NCBI GenBank assembly: GCA_016808115.1
Contig: JAEQBH010001514.1
Location: 1-64,000, forward strand
Source: Tetrastigma voinierianum
Taxonomy: Eukaryota; Streptophyta; Magnoliopsida; Vitales; Vitaceae
Direction: 5' to 3'
DNA length: 64,000 bases
Numbering within the stretch: position 1 is the stretch's first letter; every line of letters starts with the position of its first letter. Shown here piece by piece: positions 10,943 through 24,046 of this stretch. Below the pieces are notes generated by a model. It ran no database searches and was not told where the DNA came from. It was given only the letters and a program-made list of their open reading frames with translations. Made by a program: the position numbers and the translations under genes.

Positions 10943-13900
10943 ATGAAAATTTCAACCAGAAGGCGGTGTGCTAATCTTGTTTCTTGCTTTATTTTCTTCA
11001 TGTTTTCACTTGGAATTTTTTCGACTTGTTACAGACACAATCTTGCAAGGTCAGTCAAATCAATACTTCTCAGACCATCGTATCCGCGAATTGGTGAATT
11101 TAAGTGGATTTTTTCTCCTGGTAATTCCACAAAATACTATGTGGGGATGGTACAAAGAAAGTCTCAGAGCAAACCTTTGTGTGGAATAACCGAGATTACT
11201 CGTTTGCAATTACGTCGGTCGTTCTTCATGTCAGCACGGATGGTAACATTGAGATTCTGGAAGGGAAGGTTTCCTGCAAGGTGACAAGCATCATCAAGCA
11301 GAAACACCAGTTACCCTGCTGGATTCTGAAATCTTGTTTGAAATGACAATTCAAATATCTTATGGCGGAGCTTTGACTATCCATCAGATACAGCTCTTGC
11401 TTGGAATAGAACAATTGGACGAGCAGAAGGGAAAAACATGGTCATTGGGGTCATGGGCCAGCGAATCCCAGTCCAGGAGTTTTCTCTGGAGGTCGACCCT
11501 AATGGAACTAGCCAGTTTTTATCTTGCAAGGGTCTACAAGGCAATATTGGACTAGTGGCCATTGGGATGAGGATGAGGATCTTTTCACCCTGATTCTGAA
11601 ATGCCTTAAACTACGTATTTAATTTCAATTATTCCTTTGGTAGGAGAGAGCTATTTCAATTACCTCTCTGTTCTTCCCATATAAGCAGATTCGTTAACTC
11701 AGTATTGTGGGGCAGATTATGCAAATGTCATGGCAGACACTAATCGTAGGAATTTGTATTAGTATCAACGCTTTAGAAATGTAGGGTTTATGCTTACTGT
11801 GGACCTAATGGAATCTGCAATGATGATTCCGATTCCGATGGCTTTTGTGAAAGTTTGCCAGGATTTGAACCTCGCTTCCCTGAATACTGGAAATTGTTAG
11901 ACAGATCTGGAGGGTGTGTGAGGAAAGCAGATTTGCAGTGTGATAATGGAAGTCATGCTAATAGGAGAAGAGACCAGTTCCTTTTGATGATGTCTAATAA
12001 AATTACAAGAAAATGCACTAAATCTGCAAGCAGAAATGTAGTGCCATGGATTGTCAAAGTCAGCTTGCCTGAATAACTGCTCTTGCCCTGCTTATGCTTA
12101 TGACAAGGAAAGTGTTGGGTATGGAGTGGGGATCTTCTGAATCTGCAGCAGCTATCGGATTCTGAAACTAATGGTAAAGATTTCCATCTCAAACTTGCCC
12201 ACTCTGAGCTAAATAGGAGAGGTAAGAAAAAGGGAATGTTCATTTAGCTGTTGTAGAACTTAAAGCATATAAAATGGTTATTGATTCAGCATAACTGTCA
12301 TATATTTGCTTCTACAGTATCAAGGAGCAAGTGGAAGCTATGGCTTTATGTTAGTTTGGGCTTTTCTGCTACTGCAGCCTTTGTCTTTGGGGGGATATGG
12401 AGAGGCTTCAAGAAAGGTCAGTATTTTTCATGGATATTTAGACCCTAAGGGTATTTAGATTCCATCAACACCTCATAACCATTTTTGTCTGAAATGAGTT
12501 CATTACCATTTTTGTAGAATAATTAAGTTCATATTAGAGTTTGGGTATCCTGATTCACGATCATTGAATCTTGTTTTACCGTTCTTGCCAATCAGGGAAG
12601 ATTTATTTACAGTTTGATTTTAGTAAGTGCTCGGAAGATTTCAGCCATGAACTTAGTGAGGCAAATAGACTTGGGAGGGAAGAAGAAAGATGTTGATTTG
12701 CCCATGTTCCTGTTTTTGCCAGTGTATCTGCTGCCACAATAACTACTCATTGGCAGAGAAGGTGGTTTGGACCTGTTTATGGTGAGATTAAGTATCCACT
12801 TTCAAGAAGCTAATACCTTTCAGATCAAAGCAATGAAAGTTCTTCTTATTGTTTTACAATGTTGGCGCCCCCGGCAGAGGTCGTTGATACAGTAACCCTC
12901 GGAATACAAGTGGATGTCGGGTTGCGGCGCGCTTGAGAAAAATCGGGCAAAGTCTCCTTTGTGCGGGAGCTCTACTGAATGAATCGCACTGCGTGAAACA
13001 CCAATAAGACAATCCGATATAGTCACGATAATCTGAAATATGAATAAAAGCGACCTCTTGGGCCCATGCTACAATATCCATAGAAAGAAACATACCAACT
13101 ATGAATTAATATATCCAATAGTTCTAAGAGTTCAAATATTTACTCTTATACAACATATATCAAATACTTGGTCCCAATACATGTACTTACATTGTGCGCA
13201 TTAAAACTTTCTTCTAGAACTTAGCCTCAGGGTAGCCGATGCTCATACGCTCCTTTTGTACACAGTAAAGGGGGTCCCACGGCGAGGTGTTAATGCTCGA
13301 TGGGAGAATCATACCCCAAGTGGGCTGCTCACCACCTAAGTGCGGTGCAATGTTCCCAGTTAAAAACACATTCAAGCCGTCGTGATCTCTTGAATGTCTA
13401 AGTAATGGCTCGGATCCAGGAGTGCGACTCCTCACACTCGCCTAAGCCTGTGTAAATTATTAATTTGTTTATTTGTGGACAACCCTCAGATGTATATATC
13501 AGATTGGGCCGCCGACGATTGATATATTAATTTAATGGTACCTCAGTGAACCTGTCAGTTGTTGACTCAGACGGTGTTATATTATTTGTTGTGGTCTATA
13601 GATGAATGTCGATTGGGCGGCTCAGACGATTGATATTTTAGTTTGGAAATTTCTTACTCAGGCTCATTTAACATTTTTTGAAATGACCCTCGAAAACATT
13701 TTCTCTGGAGCTGTATTGCACTCACTCTATAATCCTAGGGTGTTGGTGCATATGGAATGCGTGTATCTGGGTTCCGTCTGATCTGTCGCGTACAAATATA
13801 TAAACGTGGAATATACTCGCATAATTCAAATCACACAATCATGTTATGTAATTATACAACTCATACGTAAATTAGCTCACTTGAAATTTAATGATGGCTC

Positions 13901-16350
13901 TGGCAGTCGACTTGAATCACTTTCTGACCAAACACATTTTCACACAAAAATATATTTTTGTGTCACTATTCTATGAGCAGGTAAAAACCTAGGGTTTCTG
14001 GTTCAAACACCTAACCATTCATCGGTTCACTTTGTGAGACAGCATTTCAGGCCATTCGAGCTAATTTATTATTTACATGATTTAACATATAAACACACAA
14101 TTTCACACCCCAACGTAGTAGTGATCCTGGCACACCATTTGTTCAAAATTCCATATTAGTCGGTTCCAAGGTTTGGGACCGTCGAAGCTGACCCTAACGG
14201 CTCAATCAACTCAAACATGTTTGTAAAGCACTTAAAATGGGAATAAAACTCAAGTAGGAAGAAACCCTTACCTCTTGGAGTTTGTCAAAAACTCACAATC
14301 CAGAATTTACCCAGCGAAGCCTCTCCATATTAAACTGATTCTTCTTCTTTGTCAGGCCTTGAAGCGGTTGGATCGCGTGTATTTCTAGAGAGAAGTGCTC
14401 TCTCCCTCTAAATTTCTCTCAAAACGACACCCACTGCAACTCACTGTCAAAATCCTCCCCAATTTCACGTTTTGCTCTTGACTTAATGAAGAAGATTGAC
14501 ACTGTTTCTTTATTTTTGTCGCGCTATGACTTAAAATCGAATCAAAAATGCCTATTATGTCCTTCATTTACCGGTTTGATATTCGGCACTATCTCTATTG
14601 ATTATTTCGTGTTCTCTACTCATCTACTTATGGTATGAGTACGTGTTATATGTGACTTCGTCGCGCCGAAAGAAGAAATCGTTTTCTGACCGGCATGATC
14701 TTATCAAAAAACGTGTGTCAACTCGACGTCTCGAGATTTCACGAAATTTTACGTGCTAGCTAGATTTCGAGAGCGATTCAACGATTACTATCCTTTCGTC
14801 ATCAGAGATACAGAGAATAAATTATGGATTTTTAAGCGAAATTCTGATTTTATGTCAGTGATTTTACCACTTTATTCCTGAAATTGAAATTCACCGGTGC
14901 TACGCGTCTGCCCTTAGCTACAAGAGGCCACGCTCAGAATTATACAAATTACTAACAATTGAGGTAATTTTAATCATGGAAATTCTCATGACGAAGTCTG
15001 AGGATGAGGTAGCTATTGAGGCTTTCGAAAAGATCTGGACAGGGATGGGAGGAGTTAAGAAATGAAGCCATGCTCATGTAGCTCCAACACAAGAATCTTG
15101 TGAAACTGTTGGGGTGCTGCATTGAGTAAATGAGGAAGATACTAATCTGTAGTACATACTTGACAAAAGCTTGGATTTCTTCCTTTTTGGTTTGTCTTTC
15201 TCAACGTATCTAAATTTTTATTTACCTTAATGCTCCAAAAAAAGCTATCCACGTTCATTGTTGTACCCCATTATTTTATTGACATCAGTTTGTATTTATT
15301 TGGTGTAAAATTGGGACAGATCCTGCAAAACATGGGGTTCTGGACTGGGAGACACGCATCCACATAATTGAAGGGGTTGCTCAGGGACTTCTCTATCTGC
15401 ATCAGTACTCCAGATTGAGGATTATTCATCGGGATTTGAAGGCTAGCAATATTCTTCTGGACAGGAACATGAATCCTAAGATATCAGATTTTGGAATGGC
15501 AAGGATATTTGGAGATAATGAATCAAAAGCAACAAATCATATAGTTGGGACTTAGTAAGTGAAACCGAACAAATTCTAAAATATGTGAATATTCATATTT
15601 GGAATCACGCAGATGCTAAATCGTTGTTGTAATATTAATAATAAAATCTAGTGGCTACATGTCCCCTGAGTATGCTTTGGAAGGCCTCTTTCGACAAAAA
15701 TCAGATGTGTTCAGCACAGGGTCTTGTTACTGGAGATTTTTAGTGGCAAGAGAAGAATACTGGATTTTACCAAAGTGACTCCCTCAATCTTCTTGGATTT
15801 GTGGTGACAAAATATTTCTTCATTTACATACTATTTATACTGTTTGTTATGCAAATTCTTGGTTTCAGTTCCCCTGATATATTATTACCTGTATCTTTAC
15901 AGTATGTTTACACCGCTCAGTATCGAAGCTGACTTTCATATAGTTGACTGCTATACAAAGGATTTTTATTATCTTTTACTTTGGTGGAAATTGTATCCAA
16001 TGGATAATTTACTTTGCTTAGGCATGGGATCTGTGGAAAGAAGGCAGGGGCAGGAATTGATGGATCAGTTTTGGAGGAGGGACAGTGCCGGGCCATTCTA
16101 TTAAGTATTTTATAAATGTGGAAACCTTCTTTGTGTTCAAGAAAGCGCAGATGACAGGCCTTCCATGTCTGATATTGTCTCAATGCTTGGCAATGAAAGT
16201 GTATGTTTACCTTCTCCAAAACAACCGGCATTTTCAAATCTGAGAAATGGGATGGAATCACATACATCTCAACATAGGCTTGAGATTTGTTCCTTAAATG
16301 GTGTGACACTTTCAAATGATTCAGAACTTAATCAATATAATATGCTTTAA
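10943..16350 (+). pseudogene. G-type lectin S-receptor-like kinase, copy A (pseudogene)
   Basis: A split S-RLK collinear with copy B. Exon 1 (10943-12221) encodes signal peptide, B-lectin, S-locus glycoprotein and PAN regions but is broken by several shifts. Exon 2 (12318-12416) is the membrane segment; exon 3 (12596-12781) the juxtamembrane part up to the ATP-binding loop; exon 4 about 14990-15190; exon 5 about 15321-15555; exon 6 about 15653-15803; exon 7 about 16022-16350. Exon 5 is still fully open and holds the catalytic loop HRDLKASNILL and the DFG motif (ISDFGMARIFGDN). Exon 6 shows a shift after GYMSPEYALEGLF, exon 7 a 1-bp shift near 16055. A gypsy LTR occupies intron 3. Such receptors sit in the plasma membrane and signal in defence or recognition; this copy cannot produce one. 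Confidence 0.92.
12860..14942 (-). mobile_element. Solo gypsy LTR in intron 3 of S-RLK copy A
   Basis: The block begins TGTTGGCGCCCCC and is flanked by TACAA at 12855-12859 and again at 14943-14947, a likely 5-bp target duplication; another TACAA at 14919 leaves the right edge uncertain by 24 bases. Layout and composition follow the minus-strand LTR at 4663-6357: a CTCTCTCCC stretch near 14398 lies at the place of its 5895 counterpart, and GATTCAACGATTACTATCC at about 14771 resembles the shared GATTCAACGG motif. No element genes remain. Intron sequence homologous to copy B resumes on both sides. Confidence 0.75.
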
Positions 16351-16709
16351 GTTCAGAATATTGTGTTGTACTGTTCTAGATGAATTCATAGAAATAGACA
16401 ACTGATTTTATGCATGTATTGCTCTTCTAAGACAGTGTAATAATCATCTTATACTCAATCCCTAACCAGACCTGTATCTCATCTTTCCATATGAAATTGC
16501 TACTAAATCTGACTTTATACATTCATGTATGTATCTAATTTGAAAAATTATGTTTCATTTTCAATCAAGGGTAAATACAACTGTTTTCATTGCTCAGTTG
16601 CTACCAAAGGTGCCTTTAAGGGCCAATCCAGATATAAAGAATTAGCCACCCACCTAAGACCTTTCACTTCCTCTCAGGTGTTTCATGGTGTGGCATGTGC
16701 AGATCATGT
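16351..16709 (+). other. S-RLK copy A 3' flank
   Basis: Non-coding sequence downstream of the pseudogene stop. It matches the 3' flank of copy B after 55140 (ATTGTGTTGTACTGTTCT against ATTGTCTTGTATTGTTCT) and probably held the 3' untranslated region. No separate gene is seen. Confidence 0.7.
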
Positions 16710-18424
16710 ACAGATACACTTCTGTTCAACTGTATATTTACTATGAGACTGAATAAGTTCTACTCGACAATAATCCAGTGTGTAATATCTAGCCAGAATA
16801 TACTATGGAAAATAATTCCTTTGTAAAATCTGATGTTTTGAGTTGAAGACTTTATTTGAATGATTGCATGAATATTAAATTTTACCCCTCAGATAATCCT
16901 GTAAATTGAAACCTCTTGAACACCTAAAGTGTGAAACAAAAGAATTTTTTCCCTTTGTGATTTTATGTATTATCTCTACTACATAGATTTCAAATAAAAA
17001 ATGGTGAAATAAAGGTCATTCTTGGACCCCTAAGCTTGACTTTGGATCAGTCTCATCAAATACATGATCTAGATTGAAGAAAGGTCCGACACGGATTCGA
17101 AAAGTCAGGGAAGGAAATATGTACACATTGGGGGAATCCCACCAAAATGTCTTCCAAAACAGCTACACCTTGCTTTGAATGGTACTTGGTCAGTGCATTG
17201 AATGAGTCTTTTTTTACTATTTCCCTGGAGACGGAGAATCTGAAACCATATCTATAAATTTTAGGAGAAAGAAAACCAGCAGATCCAGCTGGGGAAAATC
17301 AGGTATCTGATTTCTTCTACTAATTTATCGGTATGAAAAGGATTATTTCATGCTTCAATTATTCAACCGCGTGGAAATTAGGGAAGTCTTTGAAGAAAAT
17401 GACACAGGAAACAGTTTTTGGTTTAGAAACCTTTTTTTTTTTTTTTAAACTTTAAACTGTTCTCCAAAACAGTTACTAAAATAGACCCTTAATTACCATT
17501 GAACTTCTCATTTTCTAAACATTTAAACAATTAATCATTATTCAATTTTTTTGCCATATGTAATGGTATATTCTCTATTAGCACCATTTTTTCCATAAAC
17601 ACATAAATGACTGATAAGCTTTGATATAATACTTGGGGCATAAGTTCATCAAAATAAAATTAAATTATTTAAGAATACAGAATCCTAAGTAATTTTATTT
17701 ATACTGGATTGTCCTTTAAAAATTTTTATTAGACAACTAAACACAAAAAAGGAAATAATGTAATTTAGTATTTCAGCTTACAACCTTAGACTGAAGCTAG
17801 GCGAAGTCAAATATAACAACCTTATCCTCTTGATGCTGTGCCTTGAGTAGCTGGTCGTAGCGAGGGATGAAGTCTGGGGATAAATGCAGTACTAAAGCAT
17901 CTCCCGTGAAAAAATAGTATTTTCTTTGTTTAGTGTGAAGTCTTCCCTTTCACCAGTGAAGAAGAAACTTTAATGGAGACTCATGTTTTCTTGGCCTTGT
18001 TTTCATGCGTCTCACAGTTCCCTTACGGAGTGTTTGGAACATATTTCCTTAATTCCATTAATTTCTAAAGGAATGGAATTAATAATTTAATTTCATTTCT
18101 TGTGTTTTACTTAGTTTAGAAATTTACCCAGGAATTATTGTTTATTTTCATTCCAATGTTTGATAATTAAGAATTAGAATGAAAGAAAATAAATTGATAA
18201 TATCATATCACACGATTTTAAGTAATTTTTATTATACTTCTATATTTTTTACTAAATACAATATTACAAACAATATATAATTAGAGCATTTTCAAAATAA
18301 CCATAAAAATCATATAACCTATGTGCAAATTACTTTACTTTCTTCCATTGAAAATATCTTTCAAATATATATAAATGTTGGATACCATTTAGGGAAATAA
18401 TTATTTTACTTGGTCAAATAATAA
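16710..18424. repeat. Segmental duplication, copy 2 (S-RLK 3' flank)
   Basis: The counterpart of 2102-3812 on the same strand, also non-coding. It is continuous with the 3' flank of copy A on the left, so the duplicated unit included an S-RLK gene. At the site matching the left copia LTR edge this copy reads AGATACACTTCTGTTCAAC with no insertion and so shows the empty site. The alignment stops at 18424 because copy 1 is cut there. Confidence 0.9.
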
Positions 18425-19240
18425 GCTACATAATTTTTTTTTGAATCGTCAATAAACTATATAATTAGTTCTCATTTTTCATTATTAAGATATGATTTTT
18501 GAAATGTTAGGATTTTATATTTTAATACAAAATATAAAATTATTTATTATTGTAAAGAATTAAAAATAAATTTTTGTGTAATCTTACTTACTTAAAAGTC
18601 ATTTTAGGAAATAACTAAAAATGCATGAATTTTAAAATTATTTTCAAATTGATAAAGATAATTTTTTGGTAAAAACTTTAAATAATAATTATGGTTATGT
18701 AATTTGACTTATATACAAAATCAAGATTGAAATTGGTAAATATTATTTGAAGCAAATTAAGAGTGAGGTAAAACTCAAGTGGGACACACAGAAACACATG
18801 TAAATATTTGATATGACCGTATTATGAGAGGCTTGATGAAGAAATTCGGGGTAAAATGGTGGTTTTAAGTTTTTATATTTTTTAAGTGATACGAAGGAGA
18901 ATACAACTATCTTCTACAAGGTTTATATTTTTCGCAGTAAAATCAATATTTTATTTTATTTTCATTTCGATTTAGCTTATATCGGATTATCAAAGCCTAC
19001 TTAACGAAAAATTGCAGATAAAATAAGAATTTTAAGCTTTTTATATTTTTTAAAGAGACGTAAATCAAAATATTACATATATTTAATAATCCAAATCCTA
19101 CTTAAAAATAAGATTTGATTCCTCCCTTGATTAATTTTCATTTCATTCTCCTTACTTTAATTTTAATCCAAACATGAGAATGGCTTGAAGGGGAATGATA
19201 TCCCCATTCTACCTCTCAATTCTCATAATCTAAACATACC
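18026..19240. mobile_element. MITE-like element 1 (PIF/Harbinger-like termini)
   Basis: AT-rich, non-coding. The left end CGGAGTGTTTGG and right end CTAAACATACC are roughly inverted, and TTA flanks both sides (18023-18025 and 19241-19243), as in Tourist-like MITEs. At 1.2 kb it is long for a MITE and may contain a further insertion after about 18424. The 5' part is shared with 3396-3812. Confidence 0.55.
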
Positions 19241-19243
19241 TTA

Positions 19244-19790
19244 GGATGTGTTTGGTATATTGGAATGAGTAATGAAAATGAAGAATCTCTTTTCATTCCT
19301 ATTAATCAAGGAATTGAATTAATAATTTGATTGCATTGTTAGTGTTTGAATTAGTTTAGGAATCTTACATGAGAATGATTGTAGTTTATTTTTGTTTTAT
19401 TGTTTGGTAATACTATAAATTAGAATGAAAAAGAAATAAATTGACAGTAATACCCGAAAACTTTTAGAGTTTTTTTTATTTTTTTTTAAAGGTCATTCAT
19501 CGAAAAAATATTTTAATTATTCTCCACTGTTTTCATTTTTAAAGTATTTAAATAATAATAATTATAGCCATATGATTAAAAATAAAATATTAGAAATTAA
19601 AATTATTTTTAATATATAAATAATTTTCAAATCATAATACCACATATATCTAATGAATCCAAATCTTACTTAGAATGAATTAGTTTTCATTTCATTCATT
19701 CTTGCTTAAATTTCATCCAAACATGGGAATGAGTTAAAAGGGTAATGACATTTTCATTTCACCTCTTCATTCTCATGATCCAAACACACC
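19244..19790. mobile_element. MITE-like element 2
   Basis: A 547-bp AT-rich element with well-matched inverted ends, GGATGTGTTTGG at left and CCAAACACACC at right, flanked by TTA (19241-19243) and CTA (19791-19793). The interior repeats the ATTAGAATGAAAAAGAAATAAATTG-type composition of element 1. No coding capacity. The TTA-type target suggests a PIF/Harbinger-driven MITE; the superfamily is inferred. Confidence 0.65.
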
Positions 19791-19794
19791 CTAA

Positions 19795-20580
19795 GGCTAT
19801 GTTTGGCATGGGATTAAAATTAGAGAAATGTGAGAATAAAGAATTTCTTTTGATTTTTTATATTTTCATAGATTCTTGGTGTTTGAATTAGTTTGTAATC
19901 TTAGATGGAATGATTGTGTAATTCAATTCCATTGTTTGGTAAGAGAATTGGAATGATTAGGAAAGATATAAGATGTTTTGTAACTTTCTTTCATTTCCAT
20001 TCCCTTGTACCAATGGTAAAACAATAATTCTAGTCGTATGATTAAAAATAAAATGTTATAAATTAAAATTATTTTTAATATGTAAATAAATTCCCAAAGT
20101 ATTTTCGGCTTTGTGAAATGTCAAACATCTTCTTAGTTTTTATGTTAGAGTTTTATAAAAATGCATCTTTTTAGGCTTTATGTAACAGCTTTATAAAAAT
20201 GTTTTCTAAAGATTATAAATTTAATAATAAAATAAAATGTTAACGCACTTTTTCACAAAAAAAAGGTAAATAAAAAAAATTTAAAACACATCCAAGACAA
20301 TTTTTTGAATTTTCAATCACATAACTTTCATAAAATGCTTTAAATTACTAATTGGAATTGTGAGGCAAGTAACTTAGTATTTTTAAGTTTTTATGTATTT
20401 TAAGGAGAAAGGTGAATAGTTATCAAAGAAAATGATAATGATGAATCAGAATACCACACATATCTAAGGAATCGAAATCCTACTTAAAAGTAGAACTTGA
20501 TTCCCCTTTGAATTAATTTTCATTCCATTTATTATTGCTTAAATTTCATCCAAACATGAGAATTAGTTGAAGAGGCAATG
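19795..20580. mobile_element. MITE-like element 3, 3'-truncated
   Basis: Starts GGCTATGTTTGGCAT directly after element 2 and repeats its internal landmarks (GTGTTTGAATTAGTTTG, TTTCATCCAAACATG). The last 60 bases or so, with the right inverted end, are missing: similarity to element 2 ends near 20580. The following 20581-20811 is short unassigned sequence in which no gene is seen. Confidence 0.5.
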
Positions 20581-20819
20581 TGTATTGTAGTTATTTCAGT
20601 AAAGACGGACCAATCCATCAGCGATGGCGAGACTTTAGTTTCCTCAAGCCAAAGCTTTGAACTTGCCTTTCTTCTCTCACGGTACCATGATAATCATTTA
20701 TCGAAACTTTGTACGTAACTGACGGTTGAAATTTGTCTAGGAGAGATAAATATTACCTTTTAAATCTTCTTTTGTATGTTTACTTTACTAATTAAATAGT
20801 AGATATGACGTCCTTGAAC

Positions 20820-23800
20820 TAAAAGCTGGGAATTCGGGCCAACCCGATCCTAATGGGTCGTAGACCATTAAGCCATAATTTTATGCGGGCCAATGTTTAT
20901 CAACCTAGCACAACTCTAGGAGGGTCACAACTATTCAGGCCAAAATAAGAAAACATTAAAAAGAATTTATATATTTTTAAATATTTTATAAAATAAAATT
21001 TTGTTTAAAATTATTATAATTTGTTTTTATGTTGGTAGAAGACTATATAATAAAATATAGGGTAATTAATGTTTTAGGGCACTAAGGGGAAAGTTATTTA
21101 AAATGGGTACCCAACAGTTTTGGCTTTCGATTTGGGGAAAAAAAAATCTCGTTTTTGGGTAACCTAAATAGTAAACATACGACACAGACAAAATTTCCCT
21201 CCTTTCCACTAGGGCCCATTGCCACGTGGAATTCCACTAAGTCTTAATTTTGATAGATCCCATACTTCCCTCTCCTGACCTCCACCCACACAACCAACCC
21301 CAATGCACCATAGCCCCAGCTCGTCAACGCCAGCACCAAGCCATTTAATTTTTTTTAATTTTCCATTTTTAATCCTCAATTTTAATTAAAATATACTTAG
21401 TATTATTTATAATTAATACATTTATTAACCTCTAATATAAATATATTTATTTATAATAATTAATCATCTACAAATGTACCCCATCATACCCACCCGATTG
21501 TTTAAACAAACACCTATTCGAGTTTCAATGTAATTTATTATATCGTATATCAAGAGTTTAGTCAGAAAAAATCATCTATTAAATAAATATTAATATTTAT
21601 TAAAAATATTTTATAAATTTGAGTTTCTTTATTTTTAAAAATAGCTTTATCCATTGATTTTTATCAAAATTTGTATTAAATAAAAATTTATATTCATAAT
21701 ATTTTTGTATTTATAATTTTCATATTTTCACCCATTTTTATATTTTACTTTTTTAATAATTTAAAATTTTTATATGAATTTTAAACATTAATTTTTGAAA
21801 AAATTTGCTATTTACACTTAGTTGAAATGACCAGTACACGATACCAATAATTAAAAGTACAATTATAAATGTTAAGTTAAAACTATTTTTTTATTTTTTA
21901 ACAAAGATAATTTTTTATCAAGAGAACATTTTGGCTATAATATAAGATATAATCAGGCACGTGAACTCGAGACATCTTCTTCCTATGCTCGCCTTTTTGA
22001 AATGTTGCCGCTTAATTTCTCGAATGCAGACGATAAAAGCAAATAAAATAATACGAAAACTATTAATACATTAAAATATATTAGTTTTAATATAAAGTAC
22101 ATTTATCTATAATAATAAATAATATAATAAATAAATAAATTTTAAGATTTTAATAATTTTTTTTAGACAAAAAGTAAGCTTCGTTAAAAAAGTATATAGA
22201 AGGAAAGGCAACCTAGAGTTCACATGAATAAAACAATATTATTTAAACATTTTAATAATATTGTATATATAGTTTTCTTCTTATATTCATAATATTTTTA
22301 TATTTATAATTTTCATATTGAATGTGTATTTTTATATTTTTGAAATTTTATAAATATTGAACATAAAATTTTGAAAAAAAAAAATAGTATTCATAATAGT
22401 TAAAAATTACCAGCATAGTAAATAGTAACATTATTATTTTTTATTTATATGTAATAATGCTAATATATAAAAGTAAGAATGTTAATATCTAAAAGTATCA
22501 TAATATATAATAATAATATCAATATTTAAAAGTATAATTATAAAAATAATATTTTTATTATTCATTATGTCTAGCTTAGTAATCGGTTGCTCAACTACAG
22601 AAATACATGCTTATAAAGGAGAGTGAGAGCCCAATTGAGTCCTCATGGTGATAGTTCGTTATATCAGAATTTGTAATTGCCGGCTTAAAGGTCAAAAAAA
22701 TATTATTATTATTATTTAAAAATAATATAAATATTTTTAATTTATAACTCTTATATCTCTTCCAAATATTATAAATTAAATACTTAAAAATTATCATTCC
22801 TACTTTTTATCGAATGAAATGAAACTTATATTAATAGATTTTTGTATTATTTTTATTTTAAAATAAAAATAGTTTTTAACTAGATATTAAATTTATAATT
22901 GTACTATGACGTCTTTATTTTTTGCAATTTTTAATTAGTGTGAATAGTTTTTTTTATTTTTCAAAAATTAATGTTTAACATTTTATAAAATTTTATTAAT
23001 ACAAAATTCGATAAAATCTAAATTCCGATAAGAGCTACGAAAAGAAAATCAAATTTATACAAATTCTGTAGCCATTCACGTGTCAGTGGGCCCAGTGAAA
23101 GGAGGGCAATTTTTTGTTCCACTTATGTAGACTGAAAGTACAAACTTTTGGGTACCCATTATTTAATAACTTTCCTTTAGTGCACTAAAAAATTACTATC
23201 CTAAAATATATTGATTATTTTTAAATATTATCTTATTTTAATTAATTTTTATATGAGTAAGATTTATTTTATTAAAATAATTGAAATCAATGATACTTAT
23301 TATTAAATATGTTATTTTTTATATTTTCTCAATAATAAAAACATAAATTTTATAACTAGAAAATTAACAACTTTAAAACATATTAACAAAGACATGTGTA
23401 ATTATTAAAAAAAAAATAGAACATTAAATATATAACTGCATTCTAAAATATTCTATAACAGATTTCAAAGATTGTTAATGAAAATTATTTTTACAATCAT
23501 TTTTCAAAAATAGTAATAAAAATGGGTTTATAATAATTTGTTTGTGAGACACTTAAAAAAATAATAGTAAGAAATAGTTTTAACATATAGATCTTATAAA
23601 ATAAAATTTTGTTGAAAAATACTTTTGAAATCAGCTTAAAAAATATATTATTTGATTTTATACAAAACAAAATTTTCTTTTGATTTTAGCATATTTTTAT
23701 GTTTTAAATTTGTATTTGAAGTCAATAATTTTAAAATATATAAAAAAAAATTTCGTGTCAAGTGGGCAAAGCGGGCAAACCAACCCTAACCCTAATGGGT

Positions 23801-23943
23801 CACGAGTCGGGCTATTAAGTCCTTGTTCTATCTTGTGGCCATTAGGGTTCACTCATTAAGGCCATAAAAATTAAGGCCTAACCCTCTTAAAATTACGGGT
23901 TAGATGTGCCAATCCATTGGACATGCTCATATTTCCAACTCTA
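20820..23943. mobile_element. hAT-like non-autonomous DNA transposon, interrupted
   Basis: The ends are inverted: TAAAAGCTGGGAATT at left against TAGAGTTGGAAATAT read from the right. They are flanked by 8-bp CCTTGAAC (20812-20819) and CCTTGAAT (23944-23951), the duplication length of hAT elements. The subterminal parts are rich in CGGGC and CCTAATGGGTC motifs on both sides. After removal of the nested Mutator-like element the original would be about 1 kb. There is no transposase frame, so it depended on a partner element. Confidence 0.75.
21060..23201. mobile_element. Mutator-like (MULE) non-autonomous element nested in the hAT-like element
   Basis: Perfect 9-bp target duplication TAAAATATA lies at 21051-21059 and 23202-23210. 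The termini are inverted over about 55 bases: left GGGTAATTAATGTTTTAGGG, right read in reverse GGATAGTAATTTTTTAGTGC, both continuing to GGAAAGTTATT and ATGGGTACCCAA. The 2.1-kb interior is extremely AT-rich with only short chance frames; no MURA-like transposase is present. It contains GTGGGCCCAGTG and GGGCCCATTGCCACGTGG subterminal stretches. Confidence 0.85.
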
Positions 23944-24046
23944 CCTTGAATTGTTCTCCCATTTATTTAGACGATGACATATCTCATACTTGAATTTTCT
24001 TAATACATTTTAATTCTCACTTTTATTTCAATTTGAACATGAATTA

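Noticed and set aside
10943..16350. S-RLK copy A as an active gene with a long intron
   Set aside because: Exon 1 alone has several shifts, and exons 6 and 7 are also broken, independent of the LTR in intron 3.
22591..22797. 68-codon minus-strand frame in the Mutator-like element
   Set aside because: AT-rich chance frame dominated by Ile, Lys, Asn and Phe; no transposase motif.
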